The notes: generated by a model not told the origin, from the letters alone. Positions 44,274 through 56,086 are shown, numbered from the stretch's first letter. The stretch: DNA of 64,000 bases from Pseudomonas sp. ADAK13 (GCF_012935715.1 NZ_CP052860.1:1922001-1986000), one strand, 5' to 3'. Numbers and translations: made by a program.

Positions 44274-45176
44274 TTAGTGGCGGGTGCCTGAAGGGGTGTC
44301 TACGCCTGCGCCGGCGAATAATTGAGCAATATCGGCGGCGTCGAACAGGTAGCGCTGGTTGCAGAACTGGCAGTCGATCTCGATGTTGCCACCGTGTTCT
44401 ACCACCAGGTCCTGCGCATCTTCCAGGCCCAGGCTGACGAGGGCAGTGGCCGAGCGCTCGCGGGAGCAGCTGCAATGGAAGCGCAGGGATTGCACGTCGA
44501 ACAGGCGCACGGCCTCTTCGTGGTAAAGGCGGTGCAGGATGGTTTCGTTGTCCAGGCCCAACAGCTCTTCGGCTTTCAAGGTGCCGGCCAGGGCGGTGAT
44601 GTGTGCCCAGCTGTCGGCGCGGTCTTCTTCATCCTTGATGCGGTCGGCCGGCAGTTGTTGCAGCAGCAGGCCACGGGCGCGATGGCCATCGGCGTTGAGC
44701 CAGAAGCGGGTGCCCACTTGCTGGGACATCACGAAATAGTTGGTGAAGCAGTCGGATAGGGTTTCGCCGTCGAGGTCGACGATGCCCTGGTAACGCTGGC
44801 CTACGGTCGGGTCGACGGTCAACGCCAGCACGCCGTCCGGCATCAGGTCGGCCAGGGTCGCGTCAGGGGCAATGCGGTCGGCGTCGTAACGGGCCAGGCC
44901 ACGGATTTCGCGCTCGCTGGAGCACTCGATCATCAGCAGCGGGATCGGGCCTTCGGAGCGCGCTTGCAGGATCAGCAGGCCATCGAACTTCAGGGTGCCC
45001 ACCAGCAGCGAGGCAGCCGCCATCAGCTCGCCGAGCAATTGCGCGACCGGCTCCGGATAGGGGTGCTTGGCAAGGACTTCGGCATAGCTGCGCTCCAGCG
45101 CGACCAGTTCGCCGCGGGCGTCGCTGTCGTCGAAGATGAAGCGTTGGGTGAAGTCGGTATCCGGTAGATCAGTCAT
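44274..45176 (-). CDS. hslO: Redox-regulated chaperone Hsp33
   Basis: A 300-residue chaperone holdase activated by oxidation. The zinc-binding cysteines are Cys235-x-Cys237 ([10 protein letters not shown]) and Cys269-x-x-Cys272 ([10 protein letters not shown]), all intact. The start at 45176 gives [19 protein letters not shown]; the open frame extends upstream without family sequence. It lies upstream of pckA on the same strand and near hslR, a linkage also found in E. coli. Confidence 0.95.
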   Translation of the reverse strand: MTDLPDTDFTQRFIFDDSDARGELVALERSYAEVLAKHPYPEPVAQLLGELMAAASLLVGTLKFDGLLILQARSEGPIPLLMIECSSEREIRGLARYDADRIAPDATLADLMPDGVLALTVDPTVGQRYQGIVDLDGETLSDCFTNYFVMSQQVGTRFWLNADGHRARGLLLQQLPADRIKDEEDRADSWAHITALAGTLKAEELLGLDNETILHRLYHEEAVRLFDVQSLRFHCSCSRERSATALVSLGLEDAQDLVVEHGGNIEIDCQFCNQRYLFDAADIAQLFAGAGVDTPSGTRH

Positions 45177-45302
45177 AGGTCTGGGTATCTGAATTGATGA
45201 CAAAAAGATGACAACGTTTATAGAATTACACGCTTTAGCACCATTTTGGTGCGGCCTTCTACGGGAAAACGAAGCGCTTTTAAAGCAAAGAGGAAACAGT
45301 TT

Positions 45303-46103
45303 ATGAACAATCCGGGTTTGTTCCAAGCCAAGTGGAACCTCGGGCGATTGGCCCTGTGCAATTTACTCGCTCTGGGGCTGTTGTGTTTCTGGCTCTGGCC
45401 GGCGGGCCAAGCGCTGTGTGTGGTTTTCGACGAGTGGCTGTTTCATCTGCTCAACGACCCCTTGGCGAGCAGCCCGACGTGGCTGCATGTGTGGGCGGTG
45501 GCCAGTTTGCGGCCGTTTGACGCGGTGGTCGGGGTGATTCTGCTGACGCTGCTGATCCGCGGCGATTGGGTGTTCAAGGCGATCGAAGTACGCCAGGCGT
45601 TTTTCGGGTTCCTGGGTACTCTGCTGCTGTTGCTGTTTATCCGCATGCTGTTTTCCAAGCTGGCGGCGCAGATGGGCTGGCAACACCATAGCCCGTCGAT
45701 GGTGATCAGCGGGGCGATCCAGATGAGTGACTATTTCCCCGGCCTTGAAAAAACCTGGGAACTGAAGGACCGCTCCAGCCAGAGTTTCCCGGGGGATCAT
45801 GCGTCAGTGTTGTTGATCTGGGGGATGTTCATGACCGTGTTTGCCAAGCGAATCGGGCAGGTCCTGGTGATCTGGGGGCTGGCATTGCTGTTCATGATGC
45901 CGCGGCTGGTAGCCGGCGCGCATTGGGGGCAAGACGATTACATCGGGGGCGTGTTGCTGGCGCTGTTGGCGTTGGGTTGGGGTTACTACACGCCGTTTGC
46001 GGCGAGGGTTTCGGGGTTTCTGTTGCGGGTGACGAGCCCCGTGTTCGAGTGGTTTCAGCGGGTGCCGCTGGTTAATCGCTTGAGCGTCATTCGCAGCGCT
46101 TGA
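45303..46103 (+). CDS. PAP2-family membrane phosphatase
   Basis: A 266-residue inner membrane protein with about six transmembrane segments. The PAP2 active-site motifs are [14 protein letters not shown] (the PSGH motif with His) and [16 protein letters not shown] (the last His/Asp motif). Such enzymes remove or transfer phosphate on lipid A or undecaprenyl-PP. The opening segment [20 protein letters not shown] is an uncleaved anchor. ATG 45303 is preceded by AGAGGAAAC. It lies between hslO and hslR, divergent from hslO. Confidence 0.85.
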   Translation: MNNPGLFQAKWNLGRLALCNLLALGLLCFWLWPAGQALCVVFDEWLFHLLNDPLASSPTWLHVWAVASLRPFDAVVGVILLTLLIRGDWVFKAIEVRQAFFGFLGTLLLLLFIRMLFSKLAAQMGWQHHSPSMVISGAIQMSDYFPGLEKTWELKDRSSQSFPGDHASVLLIWGMFMTVFAKRIGQVLVIWGLALLFMMPRLVAGAHWGQDDYIGGVLLALLALGWGYYTPFAARVSGFLLRVTSPVFEWFQRVPLVNRLSVIRSA

Positions 46104-46145
46104 CGGGATGTGGCAGGAGCCGGCCCGGCTCCTGCGGTTCGCCCG

Positions 46146-46553
<408 letters not shown>

Positions 46554-46669
46554 TTGAATTCCTCGCTCTGAAAAATGTCGCAACTTTACCGTTGAAAGCC
46601 TTCAACGCATAAACCCTTGAGCTCACCTAAGATACGCCAGGTAGCATCCTGTTTTCGCGAGGTTAACGT

Positions 46670-47449
46670 GTGACCGACTTTCCCCTTTCACTCACCTCGC
46701 CCAAACAAGGCTGTGCGGGTTGCCAGCAAAGTGAACCGCTGGGCTTTGAGTTTGCCTTTGCGTATCAGCCTATCGTGGACCTGCGCGACCAGTCGGTCTT
46801 TGCCCATGAAGCCCTGGTGCGCGGCGTCAATGGCGAGGGCGCGCTGTCGGTGCTGGATCAGGTCAACGACAGCAATCGCTACCGTTTCGACCAGCAATGC
46901 CGCACCAAGGCGATCGCCACCGCCGCGACACTCAACATGCAGACGCACCTTTCAATCAACTTCATGCCCAATGCGGTCTATCGACCAGAGCTGTGCATCC
47001 GAAGCACCCTGGAGGCGGCCCGCGCGCATAATTTTCCGTTGGATCGCCTGATTTTCGAGACACTGGAAAGCGAGCACGTAGATAACTATCGCCATTTGAC
47101 GAATATTCTGCGTGAATACCGCGAATTCGGCTTCAAGACCGCCATCGACGATTTCGGGGCGGGCTATTCGGGGCTGAATCTGCTGGCCGATTTCCAACCT
47201 GACTTGATCAAACTCGACATGGCGCTGATCCGCGATGTCGACCGTGATCGTGTCCGTCAGGTGATCGTCCGGGGGATTGTCACAATCTGTGAGCAGTTGG
47301 GCGTTACTGTCATCGCCGAAGGCATCGAAAGTGCTGGCGAACGAGACTTTCTCGCCGACTGTGGAATATTTCTGATGCAGGGCTACTGGTTCGCCAAGCC
47401 TGCATTCAAAGCCCTGGCCAAGGTATCACCCGACGCCTGGGCGAATTAA
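46670..47449 (+). CDS. rimA: Cyclic-di-GMP phosphodiesterase RimA (EAL domain)
   Basis: A 259-residue stand-alone EAL protein. The signature is HEALVRG, with INFMPN, FETLESE, DDFGAGYSG (loop 6 region), IKLDMALI and AEGIES all present, so it should be an active phosphodiesterase. It begins with GTG (46670) after GCGAGG. It forms rimABK with the next two genes, as described in P. fluorescens SBW25, where RimA activity and c-di-GMP tune the RimK glutamate ligase. A Cys-rich opening (GCAGCQ) may bind metal. Confidence 0.9.
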   Translation: MTDFPLSLTSPKQGCAGCQQSEPLGFEFAFAYQPIVDLRDQSVFAHEALVRGVNGEGALSVLDQVNDSNRYRFDQQCRTKAIATAATLNMQTHLSINFMPNAVYRPELCIRSTLEAARAHNFPLDRLIFETLESEHVDNYRHLTNILREYREFGFKTAIDDFGAGYSGLNLLADFQPDLIKLDMALIRDVDRDRVRQVIVRGIVTICEQLGVTVIAEGIESAGERDFLADCGIFLMQGYWFAKPAFKALAKVSPDAWAN

Positions 47450-47465
47450 TTGCTGGTTATTCATA

Positions 47466-47948
47466 TTGAAGACATTTGACCATTTGACCGTTGTGGGTCT
47501 GCGTGAGTGGGTGGCACTTCCCGACCTGGGAGTGGCGGGCCTGCGCGCGAAGATCGACACCGGCGCCAGTACCTCAAGCCTGCATGCCACCGAGATCGAG
47601 CCGTTTGAGCGCGACGGTGAAAAGTGGGTGCGCTTCACCGCGCACCTGGGCAGCGTGGTGCAACTGCGTCACCGGCGCTGTGAAGCGCCGCTGGTGGCGA
47701 TGAAAACCATTAAAAGCTCCAACGGCCAGGCCCAGGTGCGGTATGTGATCAGCACCACCCTGGCCCTGGGCGATCGGGTGTGGCGTGTGGAATTCACCCT
47801 CGCCTGCCGCAAAGCCATGCGTTACCGCCTGCTGCTGGGTTCCAAGGCTCTGATTGACGGCCAGTTGGTGGTCAACCCCGGCCTCAAATACGTTCAAGAC
47901 AAGCCGGTGTTCCCGGTCTCTACTACCTCTGCCACAGGTGTTGCATGA
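47466..47948 (+). CDS. rimB: RimB, ATP-dependent zinc protease-family protein
   Basis: A 160-residue protein of the PF05618 family, named as a zinc protease but with a retropepsin-like fold. The aspartic-type motif [14 protein letters not shown] is clear, with [20 protein letters not shown] as the C-terminal half. It lies between rimA (16 bases upstream) and rimK (4-base overlap). In SBW25 RimB works with RimK in ribosome remodelling through RpsF glutamylation. Confidence 0.9.
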   Translation: MKTFDHLTVVGLREWVALPDLGVAGLRAKIDTGASTSSLHATEIEPFERDGEKWVRFTAHLGSVVQLRHRRCEAPLVAMKTIKSSNGQAQVRYVISTTLALGDRVWRVEFTLACRKAMRYRLLLGSKALIDGQLVVNPGLKYVQDKPVFPVSTTSATGVA

Positions 47949-48850
47949 AGATCGCTGTGCTGTCGCGTAACCCGCGTCTGTATTCCACCCGTCGGCTGGT
48001 TGAGGCCGGCACCGAACGTGGCCATGAGATGGTGGTGATCGATACGTTGCGCGCCTATATGAACATTGCCAGTCATAAGCCGCAGATCCACTACCGGGGC
48101 AAACCGCTGGAAGGCTTCGATGCGGTGATCCCGCGTATCGGCGCTTCGGTGACGTTCTATGGCTGCGCAGTGTTGCGCCAGTTTGAAATGATGGGCGTTT
48201 TCCCCCTGAATGAGTCGGTGGCCATTGCCCGTTCGCGGGACAAGCTGCGCTCGTTGCAACTGCTGTCGCGCCGGGGGATTGGTTTGCCGGTGACCGGCTT
48301 CGCCCACTCTCCGGACGACATTCCCGACCTGATCGAAATGGTCAACGGCGCACCGCTGGTGATCAAGGTGCTGGAAGGCACCCAGGGCATCGGCGTGGTG
48401 CTGTGTGAAACCGCGACAGCGGCCGAGTCGGTGATCGAGGCGTTCATGGGCCTCAAGCAGAACATCATGGTGCAGGAGTACATCAAGGAAGCCGGCGGTG
48501 CGGATATCCGCTGCTTCGTGGTGGGCGACAAGGTGATCGCCGCGATGAAGCGCCAGGCCAAGCCGGGAGAGTTTCGTTCCAACCTGCACCGTGGCGGTAG
48601 CGCCAGCCTGATCAAGATCACTCCGGAAGAACGCATGACGGCCCTGCGGGCAGCCAAGGTCATGGGGTTGAGTGTGGCGGGTGTGGATATCCTGCGTTCC
48701 AACCACGGGCCGCTGGTGATGGAGGTGAACTCGTCACCGGGCCTGGAAGGGATTGAGACCACCACCGGCAAGGATGTGGCGGGGATCATCATTCAGCATC
48801 TGGAGAAGAATGGTGGGCCGAATATGACGCGCACCAAAGGCAAGGGTTAA
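47945..48850 (+). CDS. rimK: Ribosomal protein S6 glutamate ligase RimK
   Basis: A 301-residue ATP-grasp ligase that adds glutamate residues to the C-terminus of ribosomal protein S6. [20 protein letters not shown] opens the pre-ATP-grasp domain. [15 protein letters not shown] and [20 protein letters not shown] bind ATP, and [17 protein letters not shown] contains the metal-binding Glu-Asn. It is the last gene of rimABK, followed by a REPIN. Confidence 0.96.
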   Translation: MKIAVLSRNPRLYSTRRLVEAGTERGHEMVVIDTLRAYMNIASHKPQIHYRGKPLEGFDAVIPRIGASVTFYGCAVLRQFEMMGVFPLNESVAIARSRDKLRSLQLLSRRGIGLPVTGFAHSPDDIPDLIEMVNGAPLVIKVLEGTQGIGVVLCETATAAESVIEAFMGLKQNIMVQEYIKEAGGADIRCFVVGDKVIAAMKRQAKPGEFRSNLHRGGSASLIKITPEERMTALRAAKVMGLSVAGVDILRSNHGPLVMEVNSSPGLEGIETTTGKDVAGIIIQHLEKNGGPNMTRTKGKG

Positions 48851-48854
48851 GCCC

Positions 48855-48961
48855 CCTGTAGGAGCTGGCTTGCCTGCGATACAGGCACCTCGGTTTTTCT
48901 GGCGAACCGTGGTGATGCCATCGCGGGCAAGCCCGGCTCCCACACAAGCCCGCTCCCACAT
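48855..48961. repeat. REPIN with an extra REP arm
   Basis: CCTGTAGGAGCTGGCTTGCC continuing TGCGAT pairs with CCATCGCGGGCAAGCCCGGC continuing TCCCACA. A further half AAGCCCGCTCCCACA (48946-48960) follows directly. That half is identical to the target used by the IS110 element at 29651 and is unoccupied. Confidence 0.85.
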
Positions 48962-48978
48962 ATGCTTTTCGTTGCTGG

Positions 48979-50292
48979 CTAGACCGCGTCTCTAGGCAAC
49001 ATCAGCCCAAGCGGCAAACGCACTCGTGCCTCCAATCCGCCGTCCGGCCGGTTGCGTAACTCAACATTGCCGCCATGCATCGAAGCAATCCGCCGCACAA
49101 TCGCCAGCCCCAGGCCGGTGCCCTTGCCACCCCGGGCACGGTCGCCACGGGTGAACGGGTTGAAGATGCCCTCCAGCTCCGCCGGATCGATACCGGCGCC
49201 ACGGTCCATCACACTCAGCACCACGTAAGGCGCGCTGGTATCCCCGGAAACATACGCCGCCACTTCCACATCGGAACCGGCGTGATGCAGGGCGTTGCCA
49301 ATCAGGTTGTTCAGCAACCGCTTCATCGATACCCGGCGCAACGCGAACGGCTGGATCGGCTCCAAACGCATGCGAACCTGCTCGCCGTTCTGGTTGTAGG
49401 GCGCCACCACCTCACGGACCAGGTCCGTCAGGTCGACCTCTTCCACCACCTCGTCCCGACCGTCACGGATAAACGCCAGGAACTGGTCGAGAATCGCGTC
49501 CATGTCTTCGATATCGCGAACCATGTCGTCGGTCAGGTCGGTGTGGTTGCCCATCAATTCCAGAGACAGCCGCAAGCGCGTCAGCGGCGTGCGCAGGTCA
49601 TGGGACACCCCCGCCAGCATCAGCTCGCGCTCGCGCCCCGCCTGTTCGACATCCTCGGCCATCTGGTTGAAGGCGCTGTACACCTCGGTCATTTCACTCG
49701 GCGTGTCGCTGATGGGTAGCCGCACACTCCGGCCCTGACCCAGCTGACGTGCAGCAAATACGAGGCGTTTAAGTGGTTGGTTGAGCTGGCGCACGAAGAT
49801 CCAGGCGGACGCCGTTGAAAGCAGACCAATCGCCAGGAACCAGCCCAGCACGTTCCAGATCTTCTGCCCCCGCAAGGGATGCGGATACAGCGGCACCTTC
49901 AGCCAGTCCTCGCCCAGGCTCGGCGCCCGCACCCACAGCGCTGGCGACACATGCATGCGCAGCCGCACCTCGGTGTCTTCACCCAGTTCGGCCTGCATCT
50001 GGCGCTGATAGATTTCGCTGTAGGGCCAATGTTGCTCACCCTCGGGCACGCCTGCGCCCGCCACCCGAACCAGGGTGGCGGCCTTGGCGATCTTCTCGCG
50101 GTTCTCGGGGTCTGCGGCCCAATAGGCGCGCAAGGTCAGGGCGACACCGTGGCTGTACTGCCGGTCCACCAGCACGTCTTCGTTCATCAACAGATAAACC
50201 AGTGTCAGGGCCTTGGAAAACAGTACGACGATGAGCACCAGCCAAAGGGTGCGTGAGAAGAAACTCTGCGGGAACCACAACGGGGTTTTCAT
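48979..50292 (-). CDS. envZ: EnvZ-like sensor histidine kinase
   Basis: A 437-residue inner membrane kinase. Transmembrane segments at about 14-34 and 150-170 flank a periplasmic domain. They are followed by HAMP (RQLNQPLKRLVFAARQLG), the H-box AGVSHDLRTPLTRLRLSLEL and the ATPase domain (DRGAGIDPAEL, GGKGTGLGLAIVRRIASMHG). It pairs with the OmpR-type regulator 116 bases upstream. The P. aeruginosa counterpart at this locus is AmgS, which responds to aminoglycoside-induced membrane stress. Confidence 0.93.
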   Translation of the reverse strand: MKTPLWFPQSFFSRTLWLVLIVVLFSKALTLVYLLMNEDVLVDRQYSHGVALTLRAYWAADPENREKIAKAATLVRVAGAGVPEGEQHWPYSEIYQRQMQAELGEDTEVRLRMHVSPALWVRAPSLGEDWLKVPLYPHPLRGQKIWNVLGWFLAIGLLSTASAWIFVRQLNQPLKRLVFAARQLGQGRSVRLPISDTPSEMTEVYSAFNQMAEDVEQAGRERELMLAGVSHDLRTPLTRLRLSLELMGNHTDLTDDMVRDIEDMDAILDQFLAFIRDGRDEVVEEVDLTDLVREVVAPYNQNGEQVRMRLEPIQPFALRRVSMKRLLNNLIGNALHHAGSDVEVAAYVSGDTSAPYVVLSVMDRGAGIDPAELEGIFNPFTRGDRARGGKGTGLGLAIVRRIASMHGGNVELRNRPDGGLEARVRLPLGLMLPRDAV

Positions 50293-50408
50293 AAAAGACA
50301 GCTAGACACCTGGCAGGAGCGAGCGAGGCTCGCAGAATTGCAAACGCCGGGCAACCGGCTGACTCTTATCGAATCATCACCGGCAGGCCCGCTTCTGCAA
50401 ATCATTGG

Positions 50409-51149
50409 TCACTTGGTTGCAGTGCCATCCGGCACAAACACGTAACCCACGCCCCACACCGTCTGGATATAACGCGGCTTGGATGGATCAGGCTCGATCA
50501 TCCGGCGCAGACGGGAAATCTGCACGTCGATGGAGCGCTCCAGGGCGTCCCACTCGCGGCCACGGGCCAGGTTCATCAGCTTGTCTCGGGTCAGCGGCTG
50601 GCGAGCGTTCATCACCAGTGCCTTGAGCACGGCGAATTCGCCGGTGGTCAGCATGTGCACTTCATCGCCACGCTTGAGCTCACGGGTGGCCAACGACAGC
50701 TCGTAGTCACCGAAGGTCACGCTTTCGTCTTCGCTGCCGGGTGCGCCCGGTACCGGGGCGGCCTGGCGACGCAGTACGGCCTTGACCCGCGCCATCAGCT
50801 CATCCGGGTTGAACGGCTTGGCCAGGTAATCGTCGGCACCCAGTTCCAGGCCCTTGATGCGGCTCAGCTCATCGCCCTTGGCGGTCAGCATGATGATCGG
50901 GATCTGATTGTTGGCGCCGCGCAGGCGTTTGCAGGCGGTCAGGCCGTCTTCGCCGGGCAGCATCAGGTCCAGCACCACCAGGTTGAAGACTTCACGTCCC
51001 AACAGGCGGTCCATCTGTTCGGTGTTTGGCACCGCGCGGGCACGATAGCCCTTGGAGTTGAAGAAGCGCTCCAGCAGGCTGCTCAGCCCCGGATCGTCAT
51101 CAACGATGAGAATTTTTTCGCCTTCAGCAGTTTGTGCAGTGCTGCTCAT
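50409..51149 (-). CDS. ompR: OmpR-type response regulator
   Basis: A 246-residue regulator. The receiver domain has the acidic pocket LIVDDDPGL, phospho-Asp in LVVLDLMLPGEDG and Lys in LAKPFNPDEL. The C-terminal winged helix ends RPYIQTVWGVGYVFVPDG-like (PRYIQTVWGVGYVFVPDG). It is the partner of the EnvZ-like kinase and corresponds to AmgR in P. aeruginosa. The gap to envZ holds a small palindrome GCGAGC-GAG-GCTCGC. Confidence 0.94.
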   Translation of the reverse strand: MSSTAQTAEGEKILIVDDDPGLSSLLERFFNSKGYRARAVPNTEQMDRLLGREVFNLVVLDLMLPGEDGLTACKRLRGANNQIPIIMLTAKGDELSRIKGLELGADDYLAKPFNPDELMARVKAVLRRQAAPVPGAPGSEDESVTFGDYELSLATRELKRGDEVHMLTTGEFAVLKALVMNARQPLTRDKLMNLARGREWDALERSIDVQISRLRRMIEPDPSKPRYIQTVWGVGYVFVPDGTATK

Positions 51150-51506
51150 TAGATGCTCCTCTTATCTCGGCGCGCATTATGGCGTAGCTGCCGTTATACG
51201 CACCGTGTGCATTGTTAGCAGATTTTTCCTCTACCGCCAGCGAACCCGCGCCTTACAACCTTGGCCGCAATCCCCCCAAGGGCGGATCGCTGGTTATAAT
51301 GCGGCGCCTTTGTGCAGGGCAACGTCCGTTCGTTACCGTTTACTGCCAGAGGATTTTTTTCACCCGCTTGTAGTGATTTTTTCGATTTCGAGGGTCAATA
51401 GGCTGCCTCTTGACCCAGGCAGCGGCGCCAGTCGGGCCGCTCAACCAGCCTCGCACGCCTTGTTTTCCGGGCCTGCGAGCCTGCTTTCAGAATTTCAGGT
51501 GGTTTT
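51150..51506. promoter_or_regulatory. Divergent promoter region of ompR and tex
   Basis: No gene is present in these 357 bases. TATAAT at 51295-51300 is a good -10 hexamer for tex, without a clear -35. In E. coli greB lies between ompR and yhgF/tex; it is absent here. Confidence 0.45.
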
Positions 51507-53831
51507 ATGGACAGCATCAACAGCCGCATCGCCGAGGAACTCGGTGTACGCCCACAACAGGTCGAAGCGGCCGTCGCTCTACTGGATGAAGGCTCCACGG
51601 TGCCCTTCATCGCCCGTTACCGTAAAGAAGTCACCGGCAGCCTCGATGATATCCAGTTGCGGCATCTGGAAGAGCGCCTGCGCTACCTGCGAGAACTCGA
51701 CGAACGGCGCATCAGCATCCTCGCCAGCATCGAAGAGCAAGGCAAGCTGACCCCGCAACTGGAACGCGACATCAAGCTCGCCGACACCAAGACCCGCCTC
51801 GAAGACTTGTACCTGCCGTACAAGCAGAAGCGCCGCACCAAGGGCCAGATCGCCCTGGAAGCCGGCCTCGGCGAGCTGGCCGACGGCCTGTTCAACGACC
51901 CGTCCCTGGCTCCGGAAAGCGAAGCCGCGCGCTTTGTCGATGCCGAAAAAGGCGTCGCCGATGTCAAGGCAGCCCTCGAAGGCGCCAAGTACATCCTCAT
52001 GGAGCGCTTCGCCGAAGACGCCAACCTGCTGGAAAAACTGCGCAACTACCTGAAACAGGAAGCCACCCTCAGTGCCCGCGTGATCGCCGGCAAGGAAGAG
52101 GAAGGCGCCAAGTTCCGCGATTACTTCGAACACGACGAGCCGCTGAAAAGCATGCCGTCCCACCGCGCACTCGCGATTTTCCGCGGTCGCAACGAAGGCA
52201 TCCTGAGCTCCGCGCTGAAAGTCGGCGACGAGCTGCCGGGCACCATGCACCCGTGCGAAGGCATGATCGGTCAACAATTCGGCATCCAGAATCAGAATCG
52301 TCCTGCGGACAAGTGGCTCAGTGAAGTCGTGCGCTGGACCTGGAAGGTCAAGCTCTACACGCACTTGGAAACCGACCTGCTGGGCGAACTGCGCGACGGC
52401 GCCGAAACCGAAGCCATCAGCGTATTCGCCCACAACCTGCATGACCTGCTGCTGGCCGCACCCGCCGGCCCGCGCGCAACCCTGGGCCTCGACCCGGGCC
52501 TGCGTACCGGTTGCAAGGTTGCCGTGGTCGACGCCACCGGCAAGCTGCTCGACCACGCCACGGTTTACCCCCACGTGCCGCACAACAAGTGGGACCAGAC
52601 CATCGCGATCCTGGCCGCCCTGTGCGCCAAGCACTCGGTGGACCTGATCGCCATCGGCAACGGCACCGCCAGCCGTGAAACCGACAAGCTGGCCGCCGAG
52701 CTGATCAAAAAATACCCAGGCATGCAGATGACCAAAGTGATGGTCTCCGAGGCCGGCGCTTCGGTGTACTCCGCGTCCGAGCTGGCCTCCAAGGAATTCC
52801 CGGACCTCGACGTGTCGATCCGTGGCGCTGTGTCCATTGCTCGCCGCCTGCAGGATCCATTGGCCGAACTGGTGAAGATCGATCCGAAATCCATCGGCGT
52901 CGGCCAGTACCAGCACGACGTGTCGCAGCTGAAACTGGCGCGTGGCCTGGACGCGGTGGTTGAGGACTGCGTGAACGCCGTCGGCGTGGACGTGAACACC
53001 GCCTCCGTTGCGCTGCTGGCGCGTATCTCCGGGCTCAACGCCACCCTGGCGCAGAACATCGTGACGCACCGCGACGAAAACGGCGCGTTCAAGACCCGCG
53101 CAGCGCTGAAAAAAGTCGCACGTCTTGGCGAAAAAACCTTCGAACAGGCCGCCGGTTTCCTGCGCGTCATGAATGGCGACAACCCGCTGGACTCCTCGGC
53201 CGTCCACCCGGAAGCCTACCCGCTGGTACAACGCATTGCCGCTGAAACCGACCGCGACATCCGCTCGCTGATCGGCGACGCCGCGTTCCTCAAGCGCCTG
53301 GACCCGAAAAAGTACACCGACGAAACCTTCGGCGTGCCAACCATCACTGACATCCTGCAAGAGCTGGAGAAACCTGGCCGCGACCCGCGTCCCGAGTTCA
53401 AGACCGCCGAGTTCCAGGAAGGCGTCGAAGACCTCAAGGACCTGCAACTGGGGATGATCCTCGAGGGCGTGGTCACCAACGTGACCAACTTCGGCGCGTT
53501 TGTGGATATCGGCGTGCATCAGGACGGTTTGGTCCACATCTCTGCACTTTCGGAGAAGTTCATCAAGGACCCTCGCGAAGCGGTAAAAGCCGGGGACGTG
53601 GTCAAGGTGAAAGTCATGGAAGTCGACATCCCGCGCAAACGCGTCGGCCTGTCGATGCGCATGAGCGACACCCCCGGCGAGAAAATCGACGGTGCCCGCG
53701 GCGCACGCCCAGGCTCGGCGCCACGCCAGTCCCAAGGCAGCGCACCCCGCAAGGAAACCACTGCGCCAGCCCCGGCCAATAACGCCATGGCTTCGCTGTT
53801 CGCCAACGCCAAACAACTGAAGAAACGTTAA
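51507..53831 (+). CDS. tex: Tex-family transcription accessory protein
   Basis: A 774-residue nucleic-acid-binding protein. It has an N-terminal helical domain, a YqgF-like nuclease fold ([20 protein letters not shown]), tandem helix-hairpin-helix modules ([20 protein letters not shown]) and a C-terminal S1 domain ([40 protein letters not shown]). A disordered Ser/Ala/Arg-rich tail ends KQLKKR. Tex binds RNA polymerase and RNA. Its stop overlaps the next start by one base. Confidence 0.96.
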   Translation: MDSINSRIAEELGVRPQQVEAAVALLDEGSTVPFIARYRKEVTGSLDDIQLRHLEERLRYLRELDERRISILASIEEQGKLTPQLERDIKLADTKTRLEDLYLPYKQKRRTKGQIALEAGLGELADGLFNDPSLAPESEAARFVDAEKGVADVKAALEGAKYILMERFAEDANLLEKLRNYLKQEATLSARVIAGKEEEGAKFRDYFEHDEPLKSMPSHRALAIFRGRNEGILSSALKVGDELPGTMHPCEGMIGQQFGIQNQNRPADKWLSEVVRWTWKVKLYTHLETDLLGELRDGAETEAISVFAHNLHDLLLAAPAGPRATLGLDPGLRTGCKVAVVDATGKLLDHATVYPHVPHNKWDQTIAILAALCAKHSVDLIAIGNGTASRETDKLAAELIKKYPGMQMTKVMVSEAGASVYSASELASKEFPDLDVSIRGAVSIARRLQDPLAELVKIDPKSIGVGQYQHDVSQLKLARGLDAVVEDCVNAVGVDVNTASVALLARISGLNATLAQNIVTHRDENGAFKTRAALKKVARLGEKTFEQAAGFLRVMNGDNPLDSSAVHPEAYPLVQRIAAETDRDIRSLIGDAAFLKRLDPKKYTDETFGVPTITDILQELEKPGRDPRPEFKTAEFQEGVEDLKDLQLGMILEGVVTNVTNFGAFVDIGVHQDGLVHISALSEKFIKDPREAVKAGDVVKVKVMEVDIPRKRVGLSMRMSDTPGEKIDGARGARPGSAPRQSQGSAPRKETTAPAPANNAMASLFANAKQLKKR

Positions 53832-54214
53832 TGGAACTGCCAGCCGGCTTGACCCACAGTGCTTTCAGCGAACTCATTGGCTGCCGCCTGCAACGCCTGG
53901 AAACCGGCGTTGCCGAGGTGGCCATGACCCTGGAACCGCAACTGCGCAACCGCGCTGGCAAGCTCCATGGCGGGGCGATCTTCAGCCTGGTGGACATTGC
54001 CATGGGGCTGGCGTGTTCCAGCTCCCATGGTTTCGACCAGCAGAGCGCGACCATCGAATGCAAAATCAACTACATCCGCGCCGTTTCCGACGGTGATGTG
54101 CTGTGCGCCGCCCGGGTCATCCACCCGGGCCGGCGCACGCTGGTGGTCGAGGCTGACGTGTACCAGGACGAAAAACTGGTCGCAAAAGCACAAGGCACCT
54201 TCGCTGTCCTATAG
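53831..54214 (+). CDS. PaaI-family thioesterase
   Basis: A 127-residue hotdog thioesterase of the PaaI type. The active-site helix region reads RAGKLHGGAIFSLVDIAMGL, with the HGG motif and Asp. The second half is INYIRAVSDGDVLCAARVIH, PGRRTLVVEADVY. It overlaps the tex stop by one base, so the genes are cotranscribed. The acyl substrate is unknown. Confidence 0.9.
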   Translation: MELPAGLTHSAFSELIGCRLQRLETGVAEVAMTLEPQLRNRAGKLHGGAIFSLVDIAMGLACSSSHGFDQQSATIECKINYIRAVSDGDVLCAARVIHPGRRTLVVEADVYQDEKLVAKAQGTFAVL

Positions 54215-54427
54215 CTCCCTGTCATCGATTTGAGTTAATTTCGGCGCTGCGAAAGTTGCGCCGAACTTTTCTTCGTGCGCGATAGCCAGATTCAAGGATG
54301 AAGCGGCACTTTCCGAGTGGGTCAATCCGGCTCGAAAACCAGGCGATAACGCCAGTTTCCACTTCACCCTTGTAGACCGTCCTGCCCACCCCCATATTGG
54401 GGCGACTGACGCGTGAAGGAATCCAAC

Positions 54428-56011
54428 TTGAGCGAACTTCTCAACCGCCGCCTGGCATTGCTAGGCAAGCACGAACACCTCTCTTTGCTCGAGCAGTGCC
54501 TGCACGGCATCGAGCGCGAATGCCTGCGCGTCACCGGTGAGGGTCGGCTGGCACAAACGCCGCATCCCGAGGCCCTGGGCGCTGCACTGACCCACGAACA
54601 GATCACCACCGACTATTCCGAGTCGCTGCTGGAATTCATCACGCCGGCCCTGCCCAACCCGGCCGACACCCTGAGCAGCCTCGACAAGATCCACCGCTTT
54701 GCCTACAGCAAGCTCGGCAACGAGTACCTGTGGAGTCCATCGATGCCGTGCCCGTTGCCGGCCGAGGAAGATATTCCGATTGCCTACTACGGCACCTCCA
54801 ATATCGGACAGCTCAAGTACGTGTATCGCAAGGGCCTGGCCCTGCGTTACGGCAAGACCATGCAGTGCATCGCCGGGATCCACTACAACTTTTCCCTGCC
54901 GGAAGACCTCTGGCCGCTGCTCAAGGAAGCCGAAGGCTTTGTGGGCACCGACCGGGACTACCAGTCCACGGCCTATATCGCGCTGATCCGTAACTTCCGC
55001 CGCTACAGCTGGCTGCTGATGTACCTGTTCGGCGCCTCGCCGGCCCTGGACGCCGGCTTCCTGCGCGGTCGCTCGCACCAGCTCGAAGTGCTGGATGCCG
55101 ACACCCTGTACCTGCCGTACGCCACCAGCCTGCGCATGAGCGACCTGGGTTACCAGAGCAACGCCCAGGCCGGCCTGACGCCGTGCTACAACGACCTGGC
55201 GAGCTACACCGACAGCCTGCGCGAAGCGGTGGCAACGCCCTACGCTCCGTACGTCGAAGTCGGCACCCATAAGGACGGTGAGTGGGTACAGCTCAACACC
55301 AACATCCTGCAGATTGAAAACGAGTACTACTCCAACATCCGCCCCAAGCGCGTGACCTACACCGGCGAACGGCCGATCCAGGCGCTGATGGCCCGTGGCA
55401 TTCAGTACATCGAAGTGCGCTGCCTGGACATCAACCCGTTCCTGCCAATGGGCATCGACTTGCAGGAATCGCGCTTCCTCGACGCGTTCCTGCTGTATTG
55501 CGCACTCAACGACAGCCCGCTGTTTGCCGACAACGAGTGCGGCAACGCCACCTCCAACTTCCTCAGTGTGGTCAAGGAAGGTCGCCGTCCGGGCCTGCAA
55601 TTGCGGCGCCGTGGCGAATCCGTGGACATGAAGGAATGGGCCGCCGAGTTGCTGGAGCAGATTGCTCCGTTGGCAGCCTTGCTGGACCAGAGCCAGGGCA
55701 TCAATGAACACAGCCAGGCGCTGGACGCCCAGTTGGCGAAGGTCAAGGATTCGTCCCTGACTCCGTCGGCCCAGGTGTTGGCGGCCATGAGCGAGCGTAA
55801 AGAGAGCTTTGCGCAGTTCTCGCTGCATCAGAGCCAGGCGCATGCGGAGCACTTCCGCAGCGAGCCGTTGAAGGCTGAGGAACAGGCACGCTTCGAGGAA
55901 CTTGCGCGTAATTCGCTGGCGCAGCAGGCGGAGCTGGAGCAGAACGAAGTGGGCGACTTTGACGTGTTTGTCGGCTCGTACCAGGCGAGTATCCTCGCTA
56001 TCAGCAACTGA
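54428..56011 (+). CDS. gshA: Glutamate-cysteine ligase
   Basis: A 527-residue enzyme of the proteobacterial GshA family, the first step of glutathione synthesis. [20 protein letters not shown] is the substrate-binding opening; [26 protein letters not shown] and [18 protein letters not shown] are conserved blocks. The start is taken as TTG 54428 because AAGGA lies 7 bases upstream and the protein then begins [13 protein letters not shown] at family length; a GTG at 54413 is the alternative. It is monocistronic. Confidence 0.95.
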   Translation: MSELLNRRLALLGKHEHLSLLEQCLHGIERECLRVTGEGRLAQTPHPEALGAALTHEQITTDYSESLLEFITPALPNPADTLSSLDKIHRFAYSKLGNEYLWSPSMPCPLPAEEDIPIAYYGTSNIGQLKYVYRKGLALRYGKTMQCIAGIHYNFSLPEDLWPLLKEAEGFVGTDRDYQSTAYIALIRNFRRYSWLLMYLFGASPALDAGFLRGRSHQLEVLDADTLYLPYATSLRMSDLGYQSNAQAGLTPCYNDLASYTDSLREAVATPYAPYVEVGTHKDGEWVQLNTNILQIENEYYSNIRPKRVTYTGERPIQALMARGIQYIEVRCLDINPFLPMGIDLQESRFLDAFLLYCALNDSPLFADNECGNATSNFLSVVKEGRRPGLQLRRRGESVDMKEWAAELLEQIAPLAALLDQSQGINEHSQALDAQLAKVKDSSLTPSAQVLAAMSERKESFAQFSLHQSQAHAEHFRSEPLKAEEQARFEELARNSLAQQAELEQNEVGDFDVFVGSYQASILAISN

Positions 56012-56019
56012 CACGCCCC

Positions 56020-56086
56020 TGTAGGAGCCGGCTTGCCGGCGATGGCGACCTCAAGAACGCCATCGCCGGCAAGCCGGCTCCTACAC
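56020..56086. repeat. REPIN
   Basis: TGTAGGAGCCGGCTTGCCGG continuing CGATGGC is perfectly inverted as GCCATCGCCGGCAAGCCGGC continuing TCCTACA. It is the tightest REPIN in the window and could terminate gshA. Confidence 0.9.

Noticed and set aside
51579..53816. 745-residue minus-strand open frame opposite tex
   Set aside because: Antisense shadow of an unmistakable tex gene.
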